A stretch of 64,000 nt of DNA, from contig NZ_LZZT01000058.1 in the NCBI RefSeq assembly GCF_014170305.1, positions 1-64,000 of the forward strand, in the 5' to 3' direction. How positions within the stretch are numbered: position 1 is the first letter of the stretch; each line of letters opens with the position of its first letter. The position numbers and the translations under genes are program-made. Below the pieces are notes generated by a model that saw only the letters and a list, made by a program, of their open reading frames with translations, was not told where the DNA came from and ran no database searches. The stretch is from Achromobacter sp. UMC71 (lineage in GTDB: Bacteria > Pseudomonadota > Gammaproteobacteria > Burkholderiales > Burkholderiaceae_B). Below, piece after piece: positions 1-8,992 of the stretch.

Positions 1-2626
1 CGGGCTCGGCGGCCGGCGCCGCCGGGGCTGCCACCGGAGCGGGGGCTTGTTCGGCCTGGGCCGGAGCCGAGGCTTCAACCGGGCGGGCTTCAACTTGCGT
101 GGCCTGGGCTTGCGCCGGGGCGTGCGGGGTGTCGGCCTGGGGCGCTTGCGCCGGGGCGGCTGCGGGGGCCGTGGTCACGGCCTCGGCTTGTTCGCCGGCG
201 TCGTCGTCCGAGCCATCGTCCAGTTGCTCGTCGTTGCCTGCCACGCCGGATTCTTCCTGGCTGCGGCGGCCACGGCGGCTGCGGCGGCGACGGCGCTTGC
301 GTTCCGGATCGGCGCCGGCTTCGGCGCCTTCCGCGGAAGCGGGAACGCCATCGGCGGTCTGTTCGGCGGCGTCGGCCTGTTCGGCCGAGGCATCGGCGGG
401 CAGCTTGGCTTCAGGCAGCGCGGTCGCGACCGTCTGGGCCAGGGCGGCAACCATGCTTTCCTGTTCGCTCATCGGCGCGTCGGACTGGCCCTCTTCGCGG
501 CGGTTACGGCCACGGCCGCGGCGGCGGTTGCGGCCAGCGCCAGTGTCGTCGCCATTGGCGTCCACGGCGACGTCGGGACGGTTCGACGCTTGCGCGGTTT
601 GCACGGCCTGATCGCGTTCACCGCGGTCGCTACGCTCGTTGCGGTTGTTGCGTTCGCCGCGTTCTTGGCGCTCGCCACGCTCGCCTTCGGGGCGGCGGTT
701 GCCACGGATGTGGTGGCGGCCGCCTTCGCTGGCCTCGGCGCTTTCAGCGCGAGGTTCGCCACGGCGGTTGCGGTTGCGGTCGGAGCCGTGGCGTTCGCCG
801 CGGCGTTCCTGGCCGTCGTGGCCGCTGCGGCCCTTGCCGCCGCGCGAGGACGACGAGGCGCGCTTGGCGCTGGTGTCTTCCTGGGCGGCGGGGGCTGCCT
901 TGGCGGGTTCGGCGTTGCCGGTCAGCCAGCCGACCAGGCGCTTGAACAGGCCGCCCAGGCCGCCCGACTGCGCTTGGGCAGCGGCGGGGGCCGGCGCCGG
1001 AGCGGGCGTCGACACGGGAGCGGGCTGCGACGGGGTGATGCCCTTGACCAGCGCTTCCGGACGGGCCTTGATTTCGCTTTCGCGCGGCTGCCAGGGGGCG
1101 TCGGTGGCCGGCGCTTCAACCAGTTCGAAGCTGGTCTTCAGTTCTTCCAGGCGCGGGTCATCGTGGCGCAGGCGCTCGATGTGGTGGTGCGGGGTTTCCA
1201 GATGCTTGTTGGGGATCAGCATCAGGTTGACCTTCAGGCGGGCTTCCATCTTGGTGATGTCGGCGCGCTTTTCGTTCAGCAGGTAGGTCGCCACGTCGAC
1301 CGGCACCTGGGCGTGGACCGCCGCGGTGTTTTCCTTCATGGCTTCTTCCTGCAGCAGGCGCAGGACGTGCAGTGCGCTGGACTCGGCGTCGCGGATCACG
1401 CCGGTGCCGTTGCAGCGCGGGCAGGTGATGTGCGAGCCTTCGTTCAGGGCCGGACGCAGGCGCTGGCGCGACAGTTCCATCAGGCCGAAGCGCGAGATCT
1501 TGCCCATCTGGACGCGGGCGCGGTCGAAATGGAGGGCATCACGCAGGCGCTGTTCGACGGCGCGCTGGTTCTTGCTGTCTTCCATGTCGATGAAGTCGAT
1601 GACGATCAGGCCGCCCAGGTCGCGCAAGCGCAGCTGGCGGGCCACTTCGTCGGCGGCTTCCGAGTTCGTCCGCAGGGCGGTTTCCTCGATGTCGGCGCCG
1701 CGGGTGGAGCGGGCCGAGTTGACGTCAACGGAAACCAGCGCTTCGGTGTGGTCGATGACGATGGCGCCGCCGGAAGGCAGCGTGACCGTGCGCGAGTAGG
1801 CCGTTTCGATCTGGTGTTCGATCTGGAAGCGCGAGAACAGCGGGATGTCGTCGCGGTAGCGCTTCACGCGCTGGACGTTGTCCGGCATCACCACGCTCAT
1901 GAACGCGGTGGCCTGGTCGGCGATTTCGTCCGTGTCGATCAGGATCTCGCCGATTTCGGGCGAGAAATAATCGCGGATGGCCCGGATGACCAGGCTCGAT
2001 TCCAGATAGATCAGGATGGGCGCGGAATTGTCGCGCGCGGCGCCGTCGATGGCCGTCCAGAGTTGCAACAGGTAGGACAAGTCCCACTGGAGCTCTTCGA
2101 CGTTGCGGCCGATGCCGGCGGTGCGGGCGATGATGCTCATGCCCTGGGGCAGCTCGAGCTGCTCCATGGTGTCGCGCAATTCCTGGCGGTCTTCGCCCTC
2201 GACGCGGCGCGAAACGCCGCCGCCACGGGGGTTGTTGGGCATCAGGACCAGATAGCGGCCGGCCAGCGAGATGAACGTGGTCAGGGCTGCGCCCTTGTTG
2301 CCGCGTTCTTCTTTTTCGACCTGGACGATCAGTTCCTGGCCTTCGCGCAGGGCGTCCTGGATGCGGGCGGTGCGGACGTCGACGCCTTCCTTGAAGAAGC
2401 TGCGGGCCACTTCCTTGAAGGGAAGAAAGCCGTGGCGGTCTTCGCCGTAGTTGACGAAGCACGCTTCAAGGCCGGGTTCGATCCGGGTGATGACACCTTT
2501 GTAGATGTTGCCTTTGCGTTGTTCGCGGCCGGCAGTCTCGATGTCTAGGTCGATGAGTTTTTGCCCATCGACGATAGCGACGCGTAGTTCTTCCTGGTGC
2601 GTCGCATTGAACAGCATGCGCTTCAT
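1..2626 (-). CDS. rne: Ribonuclease E (3' end beyond window)
   Basis: Endoribonuclease that starts mRNA decay and matures rRNA and tRNA; core of the degradosome. The ATG at 2626 opens with MKRMLFNATHQEELRVAIVD, the classical RNase E/G start. Visible in order are an S1 domain (about residues 35-120), the catalytic region with the metal-binding aspartates in VDVNSARST and VIDFIDMED, and the zinc-link CPRCNGTG. After about residue 520 comes a low-complexity tail rich in Arg, Gly, Glu and Ala, as expected for the degradosome scaffold. The stop lies left of base 1. The complementary strand carries an 833-codon open frame, which is only a shadow. Divergent from rluC, as in many proteobacteria. Confidence 0.97.
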   Translation of the reverse strand, partial: MKRMLFNATHQEELRVAIVDGQKLIDLDIETAGREQRKGNIYKGVITRIEPGLEACFVNYGEDRHGFLPFKEVARSFFKEGVDVRTARIQDALREGQELIVQVEKEERGNKGAALTTFISLAGRYLVLMPNNPRGGGVSRRVEGEDRQELRDTMEQLELPQGMSIIARTAGIGRNVEELQWDLSYLLQLWTAIDGAARDNSAPILIYLESSLVIRAIRDYFSPEIGEILIDTDEIADQATAFMSVVMPDNVQRVKRYRDDIPLFSRFQIEHQIETAYSRTVTLPSGGAIVIDHTEALVSVDVNSARSTRGADIEETALRTNSEAADEVARQLRLRDLGGLIVIDFIDMEDSKNQRAVEQRLRDALHFDRARVQMGKISRFGLMELSRQRLRPALNEGSHITCPRCNGTGVIRDAESSALHVLRLLQEEAMKENTAAVHAQVPVDVATYLLNEKRADITKMEARLKVNLMLIPNKHLETPHHHIERLRHDDPRLEELKTSFELVEAPATDAPWQPRESEIKARPEALVKGITPSQPAPVSTPAPAPAPAAAQAQSGGLGGLFKRLVGWLTGNAEPAKAAPAAQEDTSAKRASSSSRGGKGRSGHDGQERRGERHGSDRNRNRRGEPRAESAEASEGGRHHIRGNRRPEGERGERQERGERNNRNERSDRGERDQAVQTAQASNRPDVAVDANGDDTGAGRNRRRGRGRNRREEGQSDAPMSEQESMVAALAQTVATALPEAKLPADASAEQADAAEQTADGVPASAEGAEAGADPERKRRRRRSRRGRRSQEESGVAGNDEQLDDGSDDDAGEQAEAVTTAPAAAPAQAPQADTPHAPAQAQATQVEARPVEASAPAQAEQAPAPVAAPAAPAAEP

Positions 2627-3134
2627 GAGAGGGTTTCTCCGTTGTCATGACGCGCCGATATCGGCGCGTGACCTCGGGCCACTCGGGCTGCGGCTGAAGC
2701 GAGCAAGAAGATGCGGACCGTACCTGGGCGGCGCCCAGGCGTATCCGCCGCGGGTCAGGCGGGCACGTCGTGCCGTGGGGCACGGGGTTCTTTCAGCAGG
2801 AGGGTCAGCTTCACTGAATGTGGTTTGACGGAAATGTGCTGTGAACGGCAGTTGCGGTCGGATTGGTTGCCTACACGCAGCTGGTGCTTTAAATATGCGA
2901 CGATTCTTGCAGTGCTTCAAGCCGCTTGCGGCATGCAACGGACCTGCTGGGACAGCGGGCAAAGTGAATGCCACACCACTATCCGGCAGGGCGCGGTTGC
3001 GCCGGCGACCAAATGACCCAGGGGTTGAATGAGCAGGCAGTACAATGGCGGCCCACGCGCTCGACGGAGTTGCGTACTTGAGTTGCATCTCTACGCCAGC
3101 GGCTGATTCAGCCCCTTAAGGCTGTCCCGATTAT
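2627..3134. other. Divergent rne-rluC intergenic region (508 bp)
   Basis: No convincing gene is present; the short open frames here look random. The region must hold promoters for both flanking genes. Its length allows a long rne leader, which in E. coli rne is the target of RNase E autoregulation. Whether this leader works the same way is inference. No obvious high-scoring hairpin was found in the rne-proximal part. Confidence 0.6.
2892..2920 (-). promoter_or_regulatory. Candidate sigma-70 promoter for rne
   Basis: On the minus strand TTGAAG (2920-2915), a 17-base spacer and CATATT (2897-2892) form an acceptable -35/-10 pair. Transcription would start near 2885, giving a leader of about 260 nt before the rne ATG at 2626. 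The -10 matches consensus at only four of six bases, so this is a candidate only. Confidence 0.3.
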
Positions 3135-4100
3135 ATGTCGCTTTCCGCAATGCGCAAAGAAACTTCCTCCCCTATGGCAACCCCTTCCGTCCGCATGGTG
3201 GAGGTCGGTGCCGAGCATGCCGGCCAGCGCCTGGATAATTACCTGATGCGCCTGTGCAAGGGTGTCCCCAAAACCCACATCTACAAGGCCATCCGTGGCG
3301 GCGAGGTCCGGGTTAACAAGGGACGCATCTCCGCCGACTACCGCATCGTCGAAGGCGACATGGTCCGCATCCCGCCGTTGCGGCTGCCGGATCCGGGCAC
3401 GCCCAAGCCGGTCCCCGGTGCCGAATTCCCCGTGGTGTTCGAGGACGACGCGATGCTGGTGGTCGACAAGCCCGCCGGCGTGGCCGTCCATGGCGGCAGC
3501 GGTGTGTCGTTCGGCGTCATCGAGCAGTTGCGCGCCGCCCGCCCCGATGCCAAGTTCCTGGAGCTGGTGCACCGGCTGGATCGCGAAACCTCGGGCCTGC
3601 TGATGGTCGCCAAGAAGCGCAGCGCGCTGCTGGCCCTGCACGCCATGCTGCGCGAGGGGCGCAGCGACAAGCACTACCTGGCCCTGGTCGAGGGCGATTG
3701 GGTCAATGACCGCCAGCACATCAAGCTGGGGCTGTCCAAATGGACCACCCAGTCGGGCGAGCGCCGGGTCAAGGTCGATCCTGACGGTCAGACGGCCCAC
3801 ACCATCATCACCCTGAAACAGCGTTTCGGCGGCTACAGCCTGGTGGATGCCGAATTGCGCACCGGCCGCACCCACCAGATCCGGGTGCACCTGGCCGCCA
3901 GTGGCTTTCCCATCGTGGGCGACGATAAGTATGGTCACGACGAGGTGCGCGCCGAATTCTCGCGCCTGGGCTTTGGCCGGATGTTCCTGCATGCCCACCA
4001 ATTGACCCTGGCCCACCCCCTGACGGGAGAGCCGATGACGCTGACAGCGGAATTGCCGCCTGCCTGCCGGAAAATACTGAAACAACTGGAGTCGGTCTGA
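3135..4100 (+). CDS. rluC: 23S rRNA pseudouridine synthase RluC
   Basis: Converts uridines of 23S rRNA (955/2504/2580 in E. coli) to pseudouridine. An N-terminal S4 RNA-binding domain (about residues 20-80) precedes a RluA-family catalytic domain with the motif VHRLDRETSGLLMVAKK, whose Asp is the nucleophile, and the RTGRTHQIRVH motif. At 321 aa it has family length. The ATG at 3135 is used; an in-frame ATG at 3174 is an alternative. The following HAD gene begins one base after the stop, so the two are cotranscribed. Confidence 0.95.
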   Translation: MSLSAMRKETSSPMATPSVRMVEVGAEHAGQRLDNYLMRLCKGVPKTHIYKAIRGGEVRVNKGRISADYRIVEGDMVRIPPLRLPDPGTPKPVPGAEFPVVFEDDAMLVVDKPAGVAVHGGSGVSFGVIEQLRAARPDAKFLELVHRLDRETSGLLMVAKKRSALLALHAMLREGRSDKHYLALVEGDWVNDRQHIKLGLSKWTTQSGERRVKVDPDGQTAHTIITLKQRFGGYSLVDAELRTGRTHQIRVHLAASGFPIVGDDKYGHDEVRAEFSRLGFGRMFLHAHQLTLAHPLTGEPMTLTAELPPACRKILKQLESV

Positions 4101-4101
4101 T

Positions 4102-4767
4102 ATGTCGTATTCGCTGGTCGTTTTTGACTGGGATGGAACCCTGATGGATTCCACGCACAGCATCGTGGCCGCCATCCAGGGCGCCTGCCGCGATCTGGAG
4201 CTGCCCGTACCGTCGGCGTCGGAAGCCAGCTGGGTGATTGGTCTGTCCCTGGAAAGCGCCTTGCGCCGCGCCGTGCCGGAACTGACCCAGGCGATGCTGC
4301 CGCGCTTCCTGGAGCGCTACCGCACCCACTATCTGCTGCGCGATCCCGAGCTGCGCCTGTTCGACGGCATTCCCGAGCTGCTGACGGAATTGGCCGGCCA
4401 GAACGTCCGCCTGGCCGTGGCCACGGGCAAGAGCCGGGTCGGGCTGACCCGCGCGCTGGCCGCCACCGGCCTGGGTCCCATGTTCGACGCGACCCGTACC
4501 GCCGACGAAACCTTCAGCAAGCCGCACCCGGCCATGCTGCACGAACTGATGGTCGAGCTGGACGTCGACCCCGCCCGCGTGGTGATGGTGGGCGACACTT
4601 CGCACGACCTGCAGATGGCCGCCAACGCGGGCGTGCATGGTCTGGGTGTGACCTACGGCGCGCATACCCTGAAGGAACTTGAGGGTTGTTCGCCCCAGGC
4701 GGTGCTGGAAAGCGTGCCCTTGGTGCGCGAATGGCTGCTCAGCCGGACGCTGGCGGCCGCCGCCTGA
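4102..4767 (+). CDS. HAD-family phosphatase (phosphoglycolate phosphatase-like)
   Basis: A 221-aa HAD-superfamily hydrolase, subfamily IA. It shows motif I FDWDGTLMDS with nucleophile and acid Asp, motif II VATGKS, motif III Lys in FSKPHP, and motif IV VGDTSHDLQMA. A helical cap lies between motifs I and II. The Gph-like fold suggests a small phosphomonoester substrate, but the sequence does not settle which one. Such a gene follows rluC in many betaproteobacteria; here the gap is one base, implying translational coupling. Confidence 0.88.
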   Translation: MSYSLVVFDWDGTLMDSTHSIVAAIQGACRDLELPVPSASEASWVIGLSLESALRRAVPELTQAMLPRFLERYRTHYLLRDPELRLFDGIPELLTELAGQNVRLAVATGKSRVGLTRALAATGLGPMFDATRTADETFSKPHPAMLHELMVELDVDPARVVMVGDTSHDLQMAANAGVHGLGVTYGAHTLKELEGCSPQAVLESVPLVREWLLSRTLAAAA

Positions 4768-4967
4768 CGCGGCATTTCCCCTGAATCAAGGCGGCAATGA
4801 CCGGCGGGCGGCGGGCAAGTGGCCGCCTGTTTCGGGAACGCCCGCGTCCGGTCCGGGTCTATCCCTGATGCCCGCTGGCGCTGCCGGCGGAATATCATGG
4901 GGCCGCGCAACGTCCATGGTTTGCGCGCGGGCCGGCAGCGATCCGCGCTGGCCCCCAGGAGACCCCG

Positions 4968-5930
4968 ATGCTGATACGCAAGCCCGATGACATCCTTCCG
5001 TCCGATATCACCCCCGAGACGATGTGGCGCTCGCGCCGCGAGCTGATCCTGCGCGCGGGCGTGGCGGCGGCGGGGCTGGGGCTACCCGGCTGGGCAGCTC
5101 GCAGCGCGTTTGCACAGGATGCCGACGCGCTGGTCGGACGACCCAATGCCGCGTTCAGCGTCATGGACAAGCAGACGTCCCTGGCGGATGTCACGTCATA
5201 CAACAACTACTACGAGTTCGGCGTGGACAAGGGCGAGCCCGCGGCCAACGCCGGTAAGCTGCAGACGCGGCCCTGGACGGTCAGCGTCGAGGGCGAGGTC
5301 GGCAAGCCGCGCACCTTCGGCATCGAAGATCTGCTCAAGCTGGCGCCCATGGAAGAGCGCGTCTACCGGCTGCGCTGCGTCGAAGGCTGGTCCATGGTGA
5401 TCCCCTGGGTCGGCTACTCGCTGTCGGCTTTGCTCAAGCAGGTCGAGCCTACGGGCAACGCCAAGTACGTGGAATTCGTGACCGCCGTGCAGCGCGAGAA
5501 CATGCCGGGTGTGCGCGCGGCCATCCTGGACTGGCCCTATGTCGAGGGGTTGCGCATCGACGAGGCCATGAATCCGTTGGCAATGCTGGTCTTCGGCGTC
5601 TACGGCAAGGTGCTGCCCAACCAGAATGGCGCGCCCGTGCGTCTGGCGGTGCCCTGGAAATACGGCTTCAAATCGGGCAAGTCGCTGGTCAAGATCCGGC
5701 TGGTGGAAAAGCAGCCGGTGTCCTCCTGGATCAAGGCGGCGCCGCAGGAATACGGCTTTTACGCCAACGTGAATCCCACGGTGCCGCATCCGCGCTGGAG
5801 CCAGGCGACCGAGCGGCGCATCGGCGAAGACGGCCTGTTCTCGCCTAAGCGCAAGACCTTGATGTTCAACGGTTATGCCGACCAGGTCGCCTCGCTCTAT
5901 CAGGGCATGGACCTGAAGGCCAACTACTGA
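4968..5930 (+). CDS. msrP: Methionine sulfoxide reductase catalytic subunit MsrP (YedY)
   Basis: Periplasmic molybdopterin enzyme that repairs oxidised methionines in envelope proteins. The N-terminus has a Tat signal ([10 protein letters not shown], residues about 23-32, then a hydrophobic stretch to about residue 50 ending near AFAQ). The body is a sulfite-oxidase-type molybdopterin domain, with the probable Mo-ligating Cys at residue 137 in RLRCVEGW. At 320 aa it has normal length. A ribosome-binding site CAGGAG precedes the ATG. The heme partner msrQ starts four bases after the stop. Confidence 0.95.
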   Translation: MLIRKPDDILPSDITPETMWRSRRELILRAGVAAAGLGLPGWAARSAFAQDADALVGRPNAAFSVMDKQTSLADVTSYNNYYEFGVDKGEPAANAGKLQTRPWTVSVEGEVGKPRTFGIEDLLKLAPMEERVYRLRCVEGWSMVIPWVGYSLSALLKQVEPTGNAKYVEFVTAVQRENMPGVRAAILDWPYVEGLRIDEAMNPLAMLVFGVYGKVLPNQNGAPVRLAVPWKYGFKSGKSLVKIRLVEKQPVSSWIKAAPQEYGFYANVNPTVPHPRWSQATERRIGEDGLFSPKRKTLMFNGYADQVASLYQGMDLKANY

Positions 5931-5934
5931 CGCC

Positions 5935-6585
5935 ATGACCGAAGCGAGCAGGGTGGCCGGCGCGGCCGCCACGCGCAAGCCGCAGTGGTCGGCGCGGGCC
6001 GTGGGGCGTTTCAAGCCTCTGCTGTTCCTGCTGGGGCTGACGCCTTTCGCCCGCTGGATCTGGCTGGGTTTCAACAATGGCCTGACCGCCAACCCGGTGG
6101 AATTCCTGACCCGATCGTCCGGCACCTGGACGCTGGTCTGCCTGCTCGTCACGCTGTCGATCACACCCTTGCGGCGATTGACCGGTCAGCCGGCGCTGGT
6201 GCGCCTGCGCCGCATGTGCGGGCTGTTCGCGTTTTTCTACGGGGCCATGCACTTCATGGCCTGGGTCTGGTGGGACCGCGGCTTGGACCCCGCGGCCATG
6301 CTGCAGGATATCGGTGAGCGACCATTCATTACGGTGGGTTTTGCCGCTTTCGTGCTGATGACGGCGCTGGCGGCCACTTCGACCCAGTGGGCCATGCGCA
6401 AGCTGGGCAAGCGTTGGCAGCCGCTGCACCGCGCCATCTATCTGATCGGCCTGCTGGCGTTGCTGCATTACTGGTGGCACAAGGCCGGCAAGAACGACCT
6501 GACCCAGCCCGCCCTGTATGCCGCCGTGCTGGCGTTGCTGCTGGGGTGGAGGCTGGCGGCGTGGTGGCGCCGGCGCCGGGGCTAG
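5935..6585 (+). CDS. msrQ: Heme b membrane subunit MsrQ (YedZ)
   Basis: Inner-membrane cytochrome that passes electrons from the quinone pool to MsrP. The 216-aa protein has about six hydrophobic segments from residue 25 on, and membrane histidines (FYGAMHFMAWVW, PLHRAIYLIGLLALLHYWWH) suited to b-heme ligation, as in the ferric-reductase-like YedZ family. Translation probably couples with msrP, four bases upstream. The next gene is convergent. Confidence 0.93.
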   Translation: MTEASRVAGAAATRKPQWSARAVGRFKPLLFLLGLTPFARWIWLGFNNGLTANPVEFLTRSSGTWTLVCLLVTLSITPLRRLTGQPALVRLRRMCGLFAFFYGAMHFMAWVWWDRGLDPAAMLQDIGERPFITVGFAAFVLMTALAATSTQWAMRKLGKRWQPLHRAIYLIGLLALLHYWWHKAGKNDLTQPALYAAVLALLLGWRLAAWWRRRRG

Positions 6586-6634
6586 GCCCGACGCCGTTGC
6601 CATCCGTGCATGTTGGCGGGGTGCCGGCCGCGGG

Positions 6635-7420
6635 TCACAGCATCGCCAGCATGATCGCCGCCGTTTCGGCGTCCGGCTGGCCGTCGTGCCGGGCGGGACG
6701 GTAGTGCATCTGGAAGGCGGCCAGCACATTGATCGTGGCGCGATCCAGCGTGCCGTTTTGCGGGCAGGCGTAGCCCAGCCGCTGCAATTGCTGCTGGAAC
6801 CAGGCGGCATCGGGCGTGCCCTGGATCTGCAGGCGCGCCAGGTGCGAAGCGGCGCCCGCTTCGTCGTACCAGCGGCCGATGCCGGCCGCGGCCAGTTGCT
6901 TCCAGGGGAACAGGGGGCCAGGATCCACCTTGCGCTGGGGCGCAATGTCGCTGTGGCCCACCACGTTCTCGGGGGCAATGCCGTTGCGCTGGATGACGTC
7001 GCGCAGCAGCAGGGTCAGGGCGCGGATCTGCTTGTCGCCATAGGCGTGCCATTGCGGCTTGCCATCATCGCCGTCGGTCCAGCCCAGGTTGACGATTTCG
7101 ATGCCGACCGACGTGCTGTTCATGGCGTTCAGGCCAAACCACGAGCTTTCGCCGGCATGCCAGGCAGCGCGGGTTTCGTCGACCAGCCGGTAGGTCCGAC
7201 CTGATGTATTGATCAGGTAGTGGGCGCTGACCTTGCCCTGCGACAGCAGCCGCATCGACAGGGCGTCGTCGGCCGAGGTGTAGTGCAGCACCACGAAACG
7301 CACCCGGCTGCTTTGGCTGACGGCGGTGACGGAAGTGTCCAGGTCCAGGCCGGCGGGGCCTCGGTGCGCGCAACCCGCCAGGGCCGCGGCGGCCAATAGA
7401 ACGGCGGCGAAACGGATCAT
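6635..7420 (-). CDS. N-acetylmuramoyl-L-alanine amidase lipoprotein (AmiD-like)
   Basis: Cleaves the amide bond between muramic acid and the stem peptide during envelope turnover. The 261-aa product has a lipoprotein signal with lipobox LAGC (Cys at residue 16), so it should be a lipoprotein. An amidase_2 domain follows, with zinc ligands expected at the His of VVLHYTSADD and the His/Asp of GHSDIAPQRKVDPG. A C-terminal peptidoglycan-binding helical domain (about residues 185-255) completes it. Its start lies one base beyond the stop of the methyltransferase upstream. Confidence 0.88.
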   Translation of the reverse strand: MIRFAAVLLAAAALAGCAHRGPAGLDLDTSVTAVSQSSRVRFVVLHYTSADDALSMRLLSQGKVSAHYLINTSGRTYRLVDETRAAWHAGESSWFGLNAMNSTSVGIEIVNLGWTDGDDGKPQWHAYGDKQIRALTLLLRDVIQRNGIAPENVVGHSDIAPQRKVDPGPLFPWKQLAAAGIGRWYDEAGAASHLARLQIQGTPDAAWFQQQLQRLGYACPQNGTLDRATINVLAAFQMHYRPARHDGQPDAETAAIMLAML

Positions 7421-7421
7421 G

Positions 7422-8132
7422 TCAGCGCGCCAGGTACAGGAACAGCGTGGGCATCTTGTCCAACTGCGGCGCGGGCTGCTTTTTCCAGTCGGCGATGCTG
7501 CGGGTGGCGATCCATTCGTCGGTGGTGGTCAGGGCGCGCGCCACGCACAGCTTGGTGTCGCCTTTCAGGCTGGCCAGCAGCGTCGCGAACATGGCGGCAT
7601 TGCGGTAGGGCGTTTCGATCAGCAACTGGGTCTGGTTGTGCTTGGCCGAGTGCAGTTCCCAGGCCTTGAGCTGCTTGGCGCGCTCGGCGGCATCCACCGG
7701 CGCATAGCCGTGGAAAGCGAAGCGCTGGCCGTCCAGTCCGCTGGCCATCAGGCCCAGCAGGATGGACGAGGGGCCAACCCAGGGCTTGACCGTCACGCCC
7801 AGCCGGTGGGCGGCGTCCACGACCTTGGCGCCCGGGTCCGCGACGGCCGGGCAACCGGCTTCGGAAACCAGGCCGATATCGGCGCCTTGGCGCACGGGTT
7901 CCAGCCAGGCCTTGATCTGCGCTGCGTCGGTCTTGTCCGTGAGCGTGTGGATGGTGATTTCCTGCAGGGGGCGGCTGGTCCCGATCTGCTTGAGGAAGGC
8001 GCGCGCCGTCTTGGCGTTTTCGGCGATATAGGTGTCCAGCTGGCTGGCCAGCGCCCGGGCGTCGGCGGGCAGCCAGCTTTCGGGCGCGGCTTCGCCCAGG
8101 CCGACGGGGATCAGGTGCAGCGAGCCGCTCAT
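7422..8132 (-). CDS. Tetrapyrrole-methylase-fold SAM methyltransferase (RsmI-like)
   Basis: A 236-aa SAM-dependent methyltransferase of the tetrapyrrole methylase fold, related to RsmI, which 2'-O-methylates C1402 of 16S rRNA. Supporting motifs are LVSEAGCPAVADPGAKVV and the FHGY...LLIETPYRN segment. Residues 1-60 diverge from the usual RsmI N-terminus (no VATPIGNL), so this is probably the RsmI paralogue common in betaproteobacteria and its substrate is unassigned. The ATG at 8132 overlaps the maf stop by four bases (ATGA). A longer frame reaching 8357 would run into maf and is rejected. Confidence 0.8.
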   Translation of the reverse strand: MSGSLHLIPVGLGEAAPESWLPADARALASQLDTYIAENAKTARAFLKQIGTSRPLQEITIHTLTDKTDAAQIKAWLEPVRQGADIGLVSEAGCPAVADPGAKVVDAAHRLGVTVKPWVGPSSILLGLMASGLDGQRFAFHGYAPVDAAERAKQLKAWELHSAKHNQTQLLIETPYRNAAMFATLLASLKGDTKLCVARALTTTDEWIATRSIADWKKQPAPQLDKMPTLFLYLAR

Positions 8133-8731
8133 GCGGGCGCTCCCGGGGCGTGCAGTGGATCCAGCCCGAACTGGCCCAGCATCCGCGTCAAGGCGATCAG
8201 CGGCAGGCCGATGATGGCGGTGGGGTCGTCGCTCTGGATGCTTTCCATCAGGGCGATGCCCAGGCTTTCCGCCTTGGCGCTGCCTGCGGTATCGTAGGGT
8301 TCTTCGGCGCGCAGGTAGGCGTCGATGGCGTGGTCGGACAACTGCCGGAAGCGGCACCGCGTAACAATGTCGGCTTTTTCCACCCGCTGGCCGTCAGTGA
8401 CCGCCAGCGCGCTGTGAAATTCCACGATTTGTCCCGAAAGCGCCCGCAATTGGGCCTGGGCGCGCGGAAAGTCCCCCGGCTTGCCTATCGGCTGGCCGTC
8501 AATCGTGGCGACCTGATCCGATCCGATAACGATGCTGCCCGGGTGCGAAGCCGCCACCGCCATGGCCTTGGCCACCGACAGGCGCAGGGCCAGCGCCTCG
8601 GGCGTTTCGCCCGGGTGTGGCGTTTCGTCTACATCGGGCGAAATGGCGGCAAAGGGCAGCCGCAGGCGGGTAAGCAACTCTTTGCGGTAGCGCGAGCTGG
8701 AAGCGAGGATCAGGCTAGGTCGTTGGGGCAT
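8129..8731 (-). CDS. maf: Maf/YceF-type nucleotide pyrophosphatase
   Basis: House-cleaning nucleotide pyrophosphatase. The 200-aa protein starts with LILASSSRYRKELL and has SPDVDETPHPGETP, IGSDQV (catalytic acid region) and EPYDTAGSAKAESLG, the Maf signature blocks. The last one suits the YceF subgroup (m7GTP-type substrates) better than the dTTPase subgroup. It leads a minus-strand unit with the methyltransferase and amidase. In E. coli yceF lies next to yceD-rpmF-plsX; here it is divergent from that same cluster. Confidence 0.9.
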   Translation of the reverse strand: MPQRPSLILASSSRYRKELLTRLRLPFAAISPDVDETPHPGETPEALALRLSVAKAMAVAASHPGSIVIGSDQVATIDGQPIGKPGDFPRAQAQLRALSGQIVEFHSALAVTDGQRVEKADIVTRCRFRQLSDHAIDAYLRAEEPYDTAGSAKAESLGIALMESIQSDDPTAIIGLPLIALTRMLGQFGLDPLHAPGAPA

Positions 8732-8827
8732 GCGGTATTTGACGCTGATACGTAAGTCACAGTATTATCTAACGTTTTGCGGCATTTTTGCAGTGCAATA
8801 GCAGCGCAGTGAGGTACAGCGGTCTAG

Positions 8828-8918
8828 AAGCGCGGTACTGGAAGTGCGGTGCTGGGGTGCGGTACTGCGGTACTAGAAGCGCGGTGCTAGAGGCACAGTG
8901 CCAGAGGCACGGTACTAG
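8828..8918. repeat. Degenerate 14-bp tandem repeat array
   Basis: Five to seven imperfect copies of a 14-base unit, consensus AAGCGCGGTACTAG. Full units occupy 8828-8841, 8842-8855, 8877-8890, 8891-8904 and 8905-8918. Two truncated units (8856-8867 and 8868-8876) interrupt the middle, and a degenerate one precedes at about 8814-8827. The array sits between the divergent maf and yceD genes. It could be a slipped-strand repeat or a regulatory array; the sequence alone does not decide. Confidence 0.8.
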
Positions 8919-8992
8919 GCGGGCGAGCTGAAAGCAGCGAGCCTGAAAGCAAAAGCGGCCGCGAATGCACAGGACTCTGTGCGAAAGGACTG

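Noticed and set aside
47-2548. An 833-codon open frame on the plus strand opposite rne
   Set aside because: It is codon-for-codon antisense to RNase E, whose motifs are clear. High GC removes stops from the complementary frame. Composition is Ala/Gly/Phe/Val-rich with no family match and no RBS.
3025-3046. TTGAAT and TACAAT as an rluC promoter
   Set aside because: The spacer is only 10 bases, too short for sigma-70.
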